Assembly: GCA_028386065.3 (NCBI GenBank)
Contig: JAKUCV010000190.1
Coordinates: 132,798 to 196,797 of the forward strand
Direction: 5' to 3'
DNA length: 64,000 bases
Source of the DNA: Turnera subulata
Taxonomy: Eukaryota; Streptophyta; Magnoliopsida; Malpighiales; Passifloraceae
Made by a program: the position numbers and the translations under genes. This document shows, one piece after another, positions 10,717 to 21,120 of this stretch (position 1 is the stretch's first letter; each line of letters opens with the position of its first letter). The notes under the pieces were generated by a model. That model did no database searches. It was not told the origin of the DNA and saw only the letters and a list, made by a program, of their open reading frames with translations.

Positions 10717-11400
10717 CTATCTATTTGGCTCTGCACTCACTTTAAAGCCACTTGGCTCATTTGTAATGATAACTCTGAGGCTATCATTCCATGAAAACCA
10801 CATGCCTCCAGTGTTATTTTCTCCATGTTTTTCAAAACGGTTGACTGGCGGGAAACGCAAAGGAATAGCGCCATGATGATCACCTTCTTGCCACTGAGTC
10901 TCCGTAAGCAAAACCATATTTGGTTTATACTGGTTTTTGAGGTCTCTCAAAGTACCTGCAAAATCTTGTGAGTGCCTCGCCATACCTCTGCAATTCCACA
11001 CTAGCAACCGAACCTTTGGCCATGTTGGTGACAATCCTCCTACATGAGGCAGACTCCGAGCAAGCATTGAAATCCGATAGTAGATACCTTGCTCAAGATA
11101 TTGGCTGGCCGTCTCCAAGCTAAAATTTTCAAGCCGCTCGGAGATAAAAAACATTACAGAATTAGCAGAACCAAAGTAAGACGTTCTCACCTCACTTTGA
11201 TGTTCCAGGAACATGGTCTCCTCCATTGGAGTAACAAAAAATCTGGATGAGTAAAGCTCATCCACAAATACAAGACGTGGAATTGTACCTAGTATAGGAG
11301 GGAGCTCCTCAGCCGGCTCATTAACCATGCTATATGATAAGCGGTTTCTCCTGCCTTGAGCGGCTCCTAGAACGAAAAACACAGATGAAGGGGAAGGCAT
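10717..11400 (-). CDS. Antisense ORF with partial LINE-like endonuclease domain (copy A)
   Basis: 227 codons, intact, opposite to the host element. A gapless relative lies at 50401-51084 in an unrelated LTR element: about 148 of 227 residues are identical by hand count. Residues 1-125 match nothing I recognise; conserved blocks include PRLV.V.ELYSSRFFVT and SVxFFISERL. Residues 131-220 resemble the N-terminal part of plant LINE AP-endonucleases: LLVWNCRG (with the Asn of the active site), TLRDLKNQYKPNMVLLTETQ (with the metal-binding Glu) and GGMWFSW. The later catalytic Asp/His motifs of that fold are absent, so a working nuclease is unlikely. A TATA box lies about 75 bp upstream. Codon 151-170 comparison with copy B shows only synonymous change. 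Function unknown; RNA binding, silencing interference or structural roles are possible but unsupported. Confidence 0.85.
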   Translation of the reverse strand: MPSPSSVFFVLGAAQGRRNRLSYSMVNEPAEELPPILGTIPRLVFVDELYSSRFFVTPMEETMFLEHQSEVRTSYFGSANSVMFFISERLENFSLETASQYLEQGIYYRISMLARSLPHVGGLSPTWPKVRLLVWNCRGMARHSQDFAGTLRDLKNQYKPNMVLLTETQWQEGDHHGAIPLRFPPVNRFEKHGENNTGGMWFSWNDSLRVIITNEPSGFKVSAEPNR

Positions 11401-11472
11401 TTCTACTCTTGATATTTTCTTCTCCTTGATTATGGCTTATTCTCTATGTGTTGTGCATTCTAATTCTCTGCC

Positions 11473-11482
11473 TTTTATAAAA
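11473..11482 (-). promoter_or_regulatory. TATA box upstream of antisense ORF copy A
   Basis: TTTTATAAAA on the minus strand, about 75 bp before the ATG at 11400, with an AT-rich leader. Spacing suits a short 5' UTR. This promoter faces away from the palindrome array at 11947-12461. Confidence 0.6.
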
Positions 11483-11946
11483 CCAAGGACTCGACATTTT
11501 ACTCACAAGGGCAGACCCCTACCACATCTGCCAGAGCTTAAGAAATACCTCGACAAATAGAAACGCCAATTTCATTATTACTAACCGCCAAATTCTCAAC
11601 TAATCAAAAATCTGCTTTGTTGAAAATCTTAGCCTAGCATTGCATTATTGATTTAACACGGGATTTAATGTCTATTTAGCTAGCTATCGGAGGCTATCAA
11701 AGTCCAACCGACAAGACAATTTCTCGAGCCCGGTGCACTGACGACAAGAAGAAAATGTCTTTTAGCGGCAGAGGGATACTTACCACCTCTTGAAATTGTC
11801 ACACATGTTTTCATCACCATAATTCATGTATTATTCATAGCTAATTTGAGCACCCGAGGCTCTACTAAATCTGTTTTGTAGGGACAGCTCGATTCGGACG
11901 ACAAGCACAGTTGAACAAGCAAGGACCTTACTAAGCAAATAGTGAA
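11483..11946. other. Intergenic region between divergent units
   Basis: Non-coding spacer between the antisense ORF promoter and the internal palindrome array. I see no feature beyond AT-rich sequence. Confidence 0.4.
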
Positions 11947-12461
11947 AACATCGATGTTCCACTGACCAACATCGATGTTGGATGCATCACACAAGTGGCC
12001 GAATGACAAAAACATCGATGTTTAGTATCGAAACATCGATGTTCAGGTAAGTCTTTCAAATTCTTCCTCATAACATCGATGTTCAAAACACCCAACATCG
12101 ATGTTTGCACGTATGCGTTGATTTTCAAAAATGTCGAGTGCTAAAAACATCGATGTTTTTGACACCAACATCGATGTTTAACCATAGTGCTTAACCATCA
12201 GATTGGCAGTATACCAACAACATCGATGTTTTCGTACAAACATCGATGTTTGCAAAAATGGGTCTTTTAGCCGAGAGCAAAAAACATCGATGTTTCAGTT
12301 AAAACATCGATGTTGGGAAGTTACCGTTTAAAAATATAGCCGTTGGTCCCAAAAACATCGATGTTCTCTGAAAAACATCGATGTTGAAACGTTACAGTTT
12401 TAAAAAAATATAGCCGTTGGGGAGCCTCAACATCGATGTTTTGGGTGAAAACATCGATGTT
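11947..12461. repeat. Internal array of eight paired 12-bp palindromes
   Basis: Sixteen perfect AACATCGATGTT sites in eight pairs with gaps of 9, 9, 10, 9, 8, 8, 8 and 9 bp. Gap sequences differ from those in the LTRs, so spacing is preserved without sequence copying. The array lies between the divergent antisense ORF and the 418-codon ORF and ends 55 bp before the latter's TATA box. TAGCCGTT motifs are interspersed and an inverted CTAGCCGTT/AACGGCTAG pair follows (12476-12502). Confidence 0.95.
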
Positions 12462-12515
12462 GTGTCGTTAAAAACTAGCCGTTACTGCTCACAACGGCTA
12501 GCTTTTTGGCTCCTC

Positions 12516-12523
12516 TATAAAAA
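12516..12523 (+). promoter_or_regulatory. Internal TATA box for the 418-codon ORF
   Basis: TATAAAAA within tcctctataaaaactc, about 120 bp before the ATG, followed by a CT-rich leader (tcttctccttctcacc...) typical of plant 5' UTRs. Placement directly after the palindrome array parallels the LTR promoter. Confidence 0.7.
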
Positions 12524-12638
12524 CTCAAACTTTTTCTTCTCCTTCTCACCTACAATCTGATTCTCTTCATCCTTTGCATAATCTTCATACAACCTTCTCT
12601 CCTCTTTTGCTTGAATTCTTCTCCCTTTCCTAAACACC

Positions 12639-13895
12639 ATGGCTAGTAGAAGAAGCTCTAAAGGCAAAGATCCTCTTCAAGAGCATCCCACCAAGAGAAG
12701 AAGCTCATCTAGCTCTGGGAACCAATACCCTGTGGAAGGAACTCATATCTGGTTCACTTCCCGTTCACAGCTAAATCGATACAACACCCTCTTTGCCAAA
12801 AGAATCATTGCACCTCCTAGATATCTACCTGCTGAATATCCACAAGAAAAGCAATACACAAACCTACCCAGACTTCTTCAACAATCCCACCTTTGGGAGT
12901 TTGTCACCAGAAGCAGACATGAGTTCAATGCCGACTCCATCTGGGCATTCTACTCGACATTAACTCGGGAAGGAGAGGTTCTATCTGCTCAAATCAATGG
13001 AAAGGTCATCCAACTCACCTTGGAGCAATTCGGTGCATTCGCAAAATTGCCCGTCCAAGGGCACGATATATCCGGCTATGGGGGAGATCATTTTCTTACT
13101 CAGTATGAGATTCCTCTTCTTGCCGAGCTTGGCATCACAGAAGTAAAGAGGAATCGTTCCGGCCGTCCCACCATTCATTCGATTAATCCGGAATATCGTG
13201 TGCTGTTCTATCTTGTCACCCGTGTGATCAAACCACGAGCAGGGAGTCACACCACCATGACCATTGAAGACGAGAAGATTCTTCACGCCATTCTACACGG
13301 TGCACCCATTAATTGGGGACGACTCGTTTTCATGCACATGGCGGAACAGGCCAACACCGAACATCCACTGCCCTATGCGTTTCTGGTCACCGATATTCTG
13401 CTTAGCGCAGGTCTTAATCCGTTGGAAGACACCCTCACCACGGCAGCCAAGTCTTGGGCAATATCCGATGCCACATTCAGAACCGGACAAGCTGCTGAGG
13501 GAGCTCAACCGCCTCACCAACCCGCAGAGCAACAAGCCGAAGCATCTCAAGCAGGCTCTTTCCTTGCTCTTCCTGCACCTGCTCCTCGACCTCCTGGCGC
13601 TACCCTCGACTCAATTGCGGCCACTCTACGCAGCTTAGGAAGGTCAATTGAAAGAATCGACATAGAAGTACAAAGGCAAGGACATGACCTGCGTGCCTAT
13701 TTTGATCACATCAACTACAATCCTCCACCATACTACCAAGGTTACGATTTTGGTGGTAATGAGGATGATAATGATGATGAGGAGGATGAGGACTATGCTC
13801 CCATGGACATTGAGCAAGAAGAAGATGATGAAGAAGATGAAGACCATGAGGATAATAATGATGATGATGATGATGACCTTAGCCCATCCTTTTAG
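12639..13895 (+). CDS. Plant transposon-associated protein with acidic tail
   Basis: 418 codons, intact, Kozak-like accATGG start. Residues 5-30 are basic and Ser-rich (KRRSSSSSG), possibly a nuclear signal. Residues 45-275 match my knowledge of the 'putative plant transposon protein' domain (Pfam Transposase_32 type): RYNTLFAKR near the start, LTLEQFGAFAKLP, then a YLVTRVI...MTIEDEKILHAIL block and HPLPYAFLVTDIL. Residues 280-350 are Gln/Pro/Ala-rich. The last 60 residues are extremely acidic (runs of Asp and Glu). This domain is usually found in plant repeat elements and its biochemistry is not established; the name does not prove transposase activity. It has its own promoter and the same orientation as the element, taking the place of pol. 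Confidence 0.82.
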   Translation: MASRRSSKGKDPLQEHPTKRRSSSSSGNQYPVEGTHIWFTSRSQLNRYNTLFAKRIIAPPRYLPAEYPQEKQYTNLPRLLQQSHLWEFVTRSRHEFNADSIWAFYSTLTREGEVLSAQINGKVIQLTLEQFGAFAKLPVQGHDISGYGGDHFLTQYEIPLLAELGITEVKRNRSGRPTIHSINPEYRVLFYLVTRVIKPRAGSHTTMTIEDEKILHAILHGAPINWGRLVFMHMAEQANTEHPLPYAFLVTDILLSAGLNPLEDTLTTAAKSWAISDATFRTGQAAEGAQPPHQPAEQQAEASQAGSFLALPAPAPRPPGATLDSIAATLRSLGRSIERIDIEVQRQGHDLRAYFDHINYNPPPYYQGYDFGGNEDDNDDEEDEDYAPMDIEQEEDDEEDEDHEDNNDDDDDDLSPSF

Positions 13896-14126
13896 GATTT
13901 TGTTTTTGCTTTGTTTAAATTTATGTCTTCCATGTCTTATCTTTTAAATTGAATCAAATGCTTCTTATTCTTGTTTCTTTTTGCTAATGACAAAAGGGGG
14001 AAAATAATCAAGTAAGTATATGCACCAAGTCAGGGGGAATCATAAATTGAAAAGTTGAAAAATATAGGGGGAATTAATCTCCTTAAAGAACTCATAAAAC
14101 TTGGCATATACTAACATGAGTTTGTC
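13896..14126 (+). other. 3' untranslated region of the element
   Basis: T-rich tail followed by several ggggga purine clusters (acaaaagggggaaaa, tcagggggaatc, tatagggggaatt), resembling repeated secondary polypurine tracts found near the 3' end of SIRE-type elements. Confidence 0.5.
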
Positions 14127-14146
14127 ATTATCAAAAAGGGGGAAAT
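14127..14146 (+). promoter_or_regulatory. Polypurine tract
   Basis: Ends aaaaagggggaaat immediately before the 3' LTR. The upstream tttgtcattatc is typical of SIRE-like Copia elements; the same phrase in inverse form stands at 56860-56890 beside the SIRE-like LTR. Confidence 0.85.
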
Positions 14147-15573
14147 TGTTAGGACTAATGCTTCCATGTTTCATTTCAGGGTTTTGATAATGACAAACTA
14201 ACCAAAGCTCCATTCATGAATTCATTCCTTGAAGAAAAGCAAAAAGACATCAATCAATGAAGCACAAGTCTAAGACAAAGGAGTACAAGATTTGAAGCAA
14301 CAAGGATGAAGATATATAGAGAGTTCATCTATAGGAAATCCTTGTAAATGGTAACTCAAGTACTCCAAGTTAATGCTCAAACCAAAAATCATTTTCCTCA
14401 TGCATTTCATAAATCATGTAAGTCATAAAACTGGTTTTTGAGTTCAAAACATCGATGTTCTTAGAACAACATCGATGTTGCATCAAGTCGATTTTAAAAT
14501 CTTTTTGGCAGTAGCAAGAAAACATCGATGTTGGATTATAAAACATCGATGTTCTTGTGACCGTTGGTCAAAACATCGATGTTTACAATCCAACATCGAT
14601 GTTCATGAAAACCTGTCTTTGAAATAAAATTTTGCCGAAGCCAAAAAACATCGATGTTGGCCAACTAAACATCGATGTTTCACAAAACATCGATGTTTCA
14701 TTTTCCAACATCGATGTTCTGGCAAAGACCCTTTTTCATCATATTTTTGCGAAGCCAAAAAACATCGATGTTGCGATGAAGAACATCGATGTTGTGTATG
14801 AAAACATCGATGTTCTAAAATGCAACATCGATGTTTTACTAGCCGTTGGCTCAATTATTTAAATGCAACGGCTAAACATCGATGTTCTTGATCAAAACAT
14901 CGATGTTGTGCCGTTATGGGCAGAAACCTTTTTCAGACAAACATGCTAAACTTTCATAAAGGTTTCAGAAATTGTTCCCAATGATCATATGCATCTTTTA
15001 GACTATAAATAGAGGCCTTAAACCTCATTTTCAGATTGATCAACTCACATCTACATTCAAGCATTCTTTGAAAATCATTCAACAAATTTTTGAGCTATAA
15101 CTTGTGAGAATTCTGAGTTGTTCAATAGAGCTTTCCTTTGTACTCATATCCACTCTATTAGAGAGTTTTGCTTGAGAGATTGTAAGTGTTATTCATACAC
15201 CACAAGGGAGGATTGTTCCCTTGAGAGAAGCCTTAAGGTGTGGTATCCTTAAGCAAGAGAGTAGGATTCTTGTGATTAGAAATCCTAGAAAGTCTTGAAG
15301 TGAGGTATCTTCAAGCAAGTATATTGAGGTTCATGTGACTTGAACTCTCAGGTTGTAACGGTTTGTTAAGCACCCGTAAGCTTAACATAGATAGTGAAAT
15401 CTTCAAGTGAGACTTGAAGGGCTGGATTAGCCACACTAGTAGAGTGTGTGTGAACCAGGATAAATCTCGTGTGTCCTTCATTCTTTTAATTCCGCATTCA
15501 ATTCCTGCTTATTTCGTTTTTATTCGATTATCGCTATTCACCCCCCCTCTAGCGAAGGGATATTGTTCTAACA
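14147..15573 (+). repeat. 3' LTR of the non-autonomous Copia-type element
   Basis: 1,427 bp, near-identical to 7502-8930. It includes a second palindrome array (14448-14907: eight pairs, sixteen perfect sites) and TATA box (15004-15011). Confidence 0.93.
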
Positions 15574-18500
15574 ATTTTGGAGTCGTTCCTCGATCGGGTT
15601 TCGTTAGGTATACATATTACCGGTGTGAGAGGTGGGTAGTTGAACCTAAAACTACGTCGTTTTAGTAAAGAAAAAGAAATAAAACCAAACCTAAGGCTTG
15701 GTCAACTGGGCGGGTTGACCATGCCAACCAGACAACACGACGTCATTGGCTGGCAGGGTCAAACCCTAAGTGCTTTTGCTCTCTTTTCTTCTTTTCTTCT
15801 CCTATTTTCTTTCCTTCCGCCGGCGCCACTACTCTCTCTCTCTCCCACGATTACATGCGAAACTACCTCCCCCAAATCGTGGTGCTAACGGATGTTGGTT
15901 ACCCTTCAATTCTTTTCCCTTCCTTAACTTTTCTTTTTCTTCTCTTTCGTCTTTTAAACCCTGAGTTACCTCCTCCCGGTTTCTCTTTCGAGCCACATCA
16001 CCACCTCTCTTCTTCTCACATAGCCCCGCCGCCGTTCCCTCCTTCATCATGTCACGCCACCTCCGTCTTCACAACTAAGACGCGAGACTGGATATGGACA
16101 AAACGAGGAGGCCTGTGTGAGGAGCCGCCTGCCGCAATCGTCACATCGTGCCGCCATTGCCTCTTGTTGCCGTCCACCAGCAAGAATTGAAGGAGTGGGG
16201 GCCAAGGTCGATCGAGTGTCGTAGTCTACCCCTTCATGCTGTCGCCTCCAGAATGTTGGGTAAGACCTGACTTCCTTCCTCTCTTTTCTTTTGGGTGTCG
16301 GTTGCTGGTGATTGATGGGTCTATTTTGGTTGTTTGTGTTGTTTTGCGGGCGGCGTCTGTTGGTTCAATGATGGCGGCTGCTGGTGGTCTTTGTTTGTGG
16401 TGTTCGGTCGAAGGTGGTGTTGGTGTGTAGCGATTTCTGGGTGGCTGTCTAGTGATGATGGTTGCCGGATTTGGAGTTCGGGGCTGATAGTTTATTCCGG
16501 AAGAAAGGCTACGGGTTTTAGACTCAACGAATTTACAGATCCAGATTGGACAATGAATTTTCGGTGAGTAGAAATCTTTAGTTTTCGGGATTATCATGGC
16601 ATATGTTTTGGAAAACAAAGTATTAAATTCTATCGTTGGTTGTTGTGGTGTTAGCCCTGGTGTTCGGCAGTGTTGCTTAGGAATTTTTTGCAATCTTGGT
16701 GAATTTCCGGTGAGGGTTGACCGGAATCCGGCAAGTTAAGCACTATTCAGGCGAGACAGCATACTTTCCAACATTACACGGTAATCCTTGGATGATGATT
16801 GTATATTTCATCTTTCCGAGCATGTTATGTTTAGCAAAGAATTAAGCGATGTATTAAAAATAAGATTCAAATGGCTTAGTGGAAACCGAGTTCGGAGAGT
16901 TGAGTGGCGTGGCCGGAATATGTCCGACGCACATGGTATCTTTAGGCCGGGAAAAGCTTGGGCTCGGGAATGACCTTAGAGTCGGAATTAGGAAATCGGG
17001 CCCAGGCCCATTTAAGATACAATATAGCCTTGTATGTGTAATATGGATTTAATAAGTAATGGGTTTTAAGCCCAAAAGAAAACATGAAGGGATTTAGTAG
17101 TGGTTTTAGTTGATATGGACTGTAGGCCTAATAAAGAGTAATTAATTTAAGATGGGCTTTACGCCCAATGGCTTTTGTTGATATGGGCTTTAGGCCAATG
17201 TGATTTTGGAGATTAAAGATAACGCACTCTAGGCCCAACTGATTACACTAGAATTAAGTTACATACGAGATTCTGGAATTGGAAGAATTATTTGGGCTTA
17301 GACCCTGATCTTTTTAGTAACGGGCTTAGAGATGCGGGTTAAACTCGGTATTATATCATTAGCATGCATTTTATTTGTTTGTTATGAATAAACATCTTAT
17401 ATGATGTGTATGTTCGTAGGATGTTATGAGCATAGGAATGTTGAGGCGAAACGAGGCTTCGGCTTTCGAGACAATTTATATGGCCCAGGTGAGGATATAT
17501 AAACCCTTGTATGCTTTACTGCCTACAACACTCAGAATTATAAATGATCACGTAAATTGACATGCGAATTCTTGTGTTGTTTGCATATGTGCTTGTTGTG
17601 CTACTGCTTTGTCTGCACGGTGTAATACAATTAAAGACTTGTTGTGATTGGAATTGTGTGCCTGATTGTTCTCACATGCCTATATACATGAAGGATTATG
17701 TTATGGATTATAACATGGTATTATGTTTTGGGATAGTATGAGGTTATGGGCCAAAGGCCCAGATATGAAAATAATACACAAAGTTCACACATCCCTGGAT
17801 AAACATAATATATGGCACATAGAAATGTATAAGAATAACTAAGAATAAAATACTTAATTCTACTGTGAAGTTGACCGGTAGCCCCGAGGGAAGGTTAGGT
17901 ACCTTCGGGCCACTTTATACGGTTTAGCATGGTCACCTAGGGGAAGAAGGTGCTCCCCTGGAAGACTTGCACCAGTTAGGTGTGTCTGAGCGCACCCTTA
18001 GGGAGCTAGTAGCCACTCGAGGTTTATCGGTGGTTTTGGCCTCTGAATCTACCCCTTCTTAGGTAAGACATTTGGGTTTTCACACCCGGAATCTGGCCAG
18101 ATACGCTACCGGGACTTGACTCACAGTAGGGGGCCCTGAATAATAAAATACTCAAATCATACAAAGATATTAAATGATAATAAACTTTCATCACTGATAA
18201 TCCAATTAAGCATAATAACAAATATAAGATTCCGTGATGTGCAGGGCAGCTTGATTGTGCACTGTGGCGGTGATTGCCAGATACCGGTGTGTTTGTAGTT
18301 GACTTGTAAATGTATACTTTTGTTTATTTGTTTATGGTGAGACAGTGGTTGGTCTCACCCCTCACAGATTTTATGCAGGTTAACTGATCGATGATCAGGA
18401 GTGCATATCAGTAGGTGGCGGTGTTTTTCTCCTCGGGTCGGATCCATAGGGTTCATTTCATACATGTCATTTATGTTATTTTTGTCTTCCGCTGCATACT

Positions 18501-18636
18501 CGTTTTATTGTGTAATCTATTGTATATTTGTTCAATGATTATGTTGTTTGTATCGTATCCCGGGTAGAGAGGGCAATTTGGTCTTTTCACATATTTTAAT
18601 TACTTAAATTGGACAATTTGGGATACGGGCGTTTCA

Positions 18637-18968
18637 GCCCATCTTGGGGCAACCTAACCAGATGCATCCGAGTTGAGATCACTATTAAGGGAAGCACTCA
18701 AAGTTTATCAAGACGCTCCCAACGTCAACATTTGAAGATTTTTCAAGAAAGATTAGGCCATAGCACCCTATGAACCTTCCAAATGATGAAGAAATCACTG
18801 CACTCTTTTTTCCTTCATCAGATTTTTATCCCATTGGGTTTTTCCTGATAAGGTTTTTAACGAGGCAGTATTCTTTAAAGCGTATTCCCTAAATATGATG
18901 ACGTCAAAGGGGCCTTAAATACTTAAATGCCTGAACTTGTACCAAGATTCAACCATTTAGGGGGCTAG
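18637..18968 (+). mobile_element. Old LTR element, right internal part with polypurine tract
   Basis: Continuation of 2691-7349 beyond the solo LTR. It contains cccattgggtttttcctg followed by aaggtttttaacgaggcag (about 18831-18868), a phrase common in the 3' untranslated part of plant LTR retrotransposons, and ends in tttagggggctag (18957-18968), a polypurine tract. Confidence 0.6.
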
Positions 18969-19488
18969 TGATATGACCCAAAATATTAGTGGACCCGATA
19001 AACCCTTGAACCCGTAATCTAGGCTACATGATTGCCCAAGTAACTGAACAAACAGAGGAGCCCATACTAACCAAGGTGTTCCCTAAGAAGCTCCAAGACG
19101 GTCCCAAGACTTAAGGTTCCCAGGGAAGCTGCACAACGGTCCCAAGATCCAAGCCGGAAGCCCAACCTGAGGCAGCCTATACTAGCTCAAAGGAAACTCC
19201 CCACAGCTTCCTCGAGGAAGCCCCATGGCAATCCCAGAATCCAGACGGAAACCACGTGGCATCTGACTTCTCAAGCATGACAAGGCAAGGCTTGTTCAAG
19301 AAGTCATGTACCAACTCCTTAAATCGTGGAGCAAATTGCGGAAACCAAGGGTCACCAAAACTTGTCCATTAAGTGAACCATATTATCTCTTGGCTCTATA
19401 AATATGGAGCCCTCATTTATGTAAAGACTAATGACAAATTGGAGAGATTAATACAATTTTTATATTCTCTCTATATTTTTCCATATCA
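18969..19488 (+). repeat. 3' LTR of the old element
   Basis: 520 bp from TGATATGACC to CCATATCA, so the ends are inverted TGATATG/CATATCA. It contains ctataaatatgg (about 19395), a likely TATA box. The matching 5' LTR is not in the window. Confidence 0.7.
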
Positions 19489-21120
19489 GTAAATTATTGC
19501 AATGGTGATACAGATGCGAGGAGCTATATATAATATGTCATGTGGATCCACATGATACGTATCTTTTAACGAAATGATCAATATTCCTCCAATGAAAGAG
19601 TATCGTTTGTTAATGTGCGCATTCGTGTTTAGCGCGCGAATTCGTCTGCTGATTGTTAGCTGACTATTTGATGCATTGGCCCCGGGCAAAATCTTCTGTT
19701 AAATGTGCATTTCCTACTTAATTAATCATTCCACATCCTGCAAAGACTGTGATTGTTAGCTGGACTTTTTTTTTCTTCTTGGTCAAAGATTATTGAGGAT
19801 TCTTATACCTTATGTTAGCTGGAGGATATATTCTTCCTCTGTTGACATGCATATTTCACGTTTCACGATTTGTGATATATATACTCTGTGAGTTCTGTAA
19901 TAAAAATTGTCCAAGTCAACAATAAATTATAAGGTGTTTCTAGAAACTCGTACACTGGTAGGATTTTTGAGTTCTAGCCAAGCAAGGGGAACTTGCAAAG
20001 AGAGTAGTTTGGCATTCGACTAAAGGTAGTGTTTAGTATTAGGAAAATATAGAAAGTTTGATAGGAAAGTAAGATTGATTGATTTTAGAAAGTAAGACTT
20101 CTAGAAATTTTGTTTTCGAGATTTCATCAATTTCTCTAAAATATTAGGAGAATGATTCCAGTCTTGCACTGTGGGTAAACTACATTCTTGGTCTTTATAA
20201 TTATGTTACTTAGTTATATCACATATTTATTCTCACTTTTTCTAAAAAATAATAAATAAAAAGAACAAAAAATTTCACCCTCCCAAGAGTCCGAGAGGAT
20301 GGTTCCAAAAGAAAAATTAGATTCCTAATATCAAACGGCACCTTATGTTCATATACCTCTACCGTACCCTAGTGGAACACGAATAATAAATTAGTATTCC
20401 CTCTATCTGTATTATCAGCAATTGGTCTATCGATCTGTTTGATTCCTGATATCTGTTTCATAAACTTGAACCAGGATATATTTTTCTAGTTGGTCTCATA
20501 GTCTTGATAATAGCAGCTGTTTATATGAGTTTCAATAAGCCCATAAAATCATCAACTACTAGTGTTAGATATTCCGGTTACAGTTTCCTTAGCATAAGAG
20601 TATCCTCCAAGGAGAATGTTTCATTTATATTTTTTTCGAAAATATTTTTGAGAAAAGGAGTATTCCTCATTCATATAAACATTTATATAAACAGATCTAG
20701 AGATCTTTTCAAGAATTTTAACTTACAATCTAATCATAATTTTGATTATGAAAACAAAGGATATCTCCTTAATGGAAAGATTCACATGGTTGATGCACTA
20801 TATTACGAATTTTTAAAAGAGCCTGGTATTCTTTTACAATAAGTTAATTAATAAGATGCAAAATGAAACGGTACTGCAAACGGAAACCCCAACAGTCACT
20901 GACCTTAATCTCCTCTTCCTACCCGTTCTTGACTACCTACAACCATCGTCAACTAGCGTGGATTACACCTTTTCTTTTTTCTTTTTTTTTACCGGAGCAC
21001 AAGTACTTTATTGACTTTTTTCTTTTTGATGCTAACTTTAAACTTTCATTACATAAGGAGGGTTCGATAGCCAATCAAGTTGGATTTCGTACACTTTTAT
21101 TTAAGGAAAAAGATCATATC
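19489..21120. other. Unassigned AT-rich DNA
   Basis: No gene supported. Two open frames (20504-20842, 112 codons; 20863-21162, 99 codons) have Phe/Lys/Ile-rich products that I do not recognise. A 16-bp perfect palindrome CATGTGGATCCACATG lies at about 19538-19553. Confidence 0.35.

Larger units (their letters stand above)
7502..15573 (+). mobile_element. Non-autonomous SIRE-like Copia element carrying extra genes
   Basis: A complete 8,072-bp LTR retrotransposon. The LTRs (7502-8930 and 14147-15573, TGTTAGG...TCTAACA) differ at only about 20 positions by eye. The 5-bp TSD ATTTT is perfect (7497-7501 and 15574-15578), a primer-binding-like site follows the 5' LTR, and a polypurine tract precedes the 3' LTR. 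Instead of gag-pol it holds a shortened gag (8986-10203), an antisense 227-codon ORF (10717-11400) and a 418-codon ORF with a plant transposon-associated domain (12639-13895). No protease, integrase, reverse transcriptase or RNase H is present, so mobility would need enzymes from a related autonomous element. Paired palindromes occur in both LTRs and internally. Near-identical LTRs imply a fairly recent insertion. Confidence 0.92.
7350..18636 (+). mobile_element. Gypsy-type solo LTR (3.2 kb), split by a nested element
   Basis: The LTR begins TGTAACGCCCCG at 7350 and ends GGGCGTTTCA at 18636. It is flanked by a perfect 5-bp duplication GCCCA (7345-7349 and 18637-18641). Removing the nested element and its TSD leaves about 3,210 bp with no internal region, so this is a solo LTR left by recombination. 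The TGTAAC...GTTTCA termini match the Gypsy LTRs at 22189 and 47370 in reverse orientation. The part at 15579-18636 includes a GC-rich promoter-like segment (15700-16300) and a short inverted repeat about ccccgaggg...ccttcgggcc near 17882-17911. Open frames inside it (15640-16700) look non-coding. Confidence 0.88.

Noticed and set aside
13684..13947. Met-rich ORF overlapping the acidic tail
   Set aside because: Shadow of the Asp/Glu codons of the 418-codon ORF in another frame.
15640..16693. Several ORFs inside the solo LTR
   Set aside because: Low-complexity, both strands open, located in the promoter/leader portion of an LTR.
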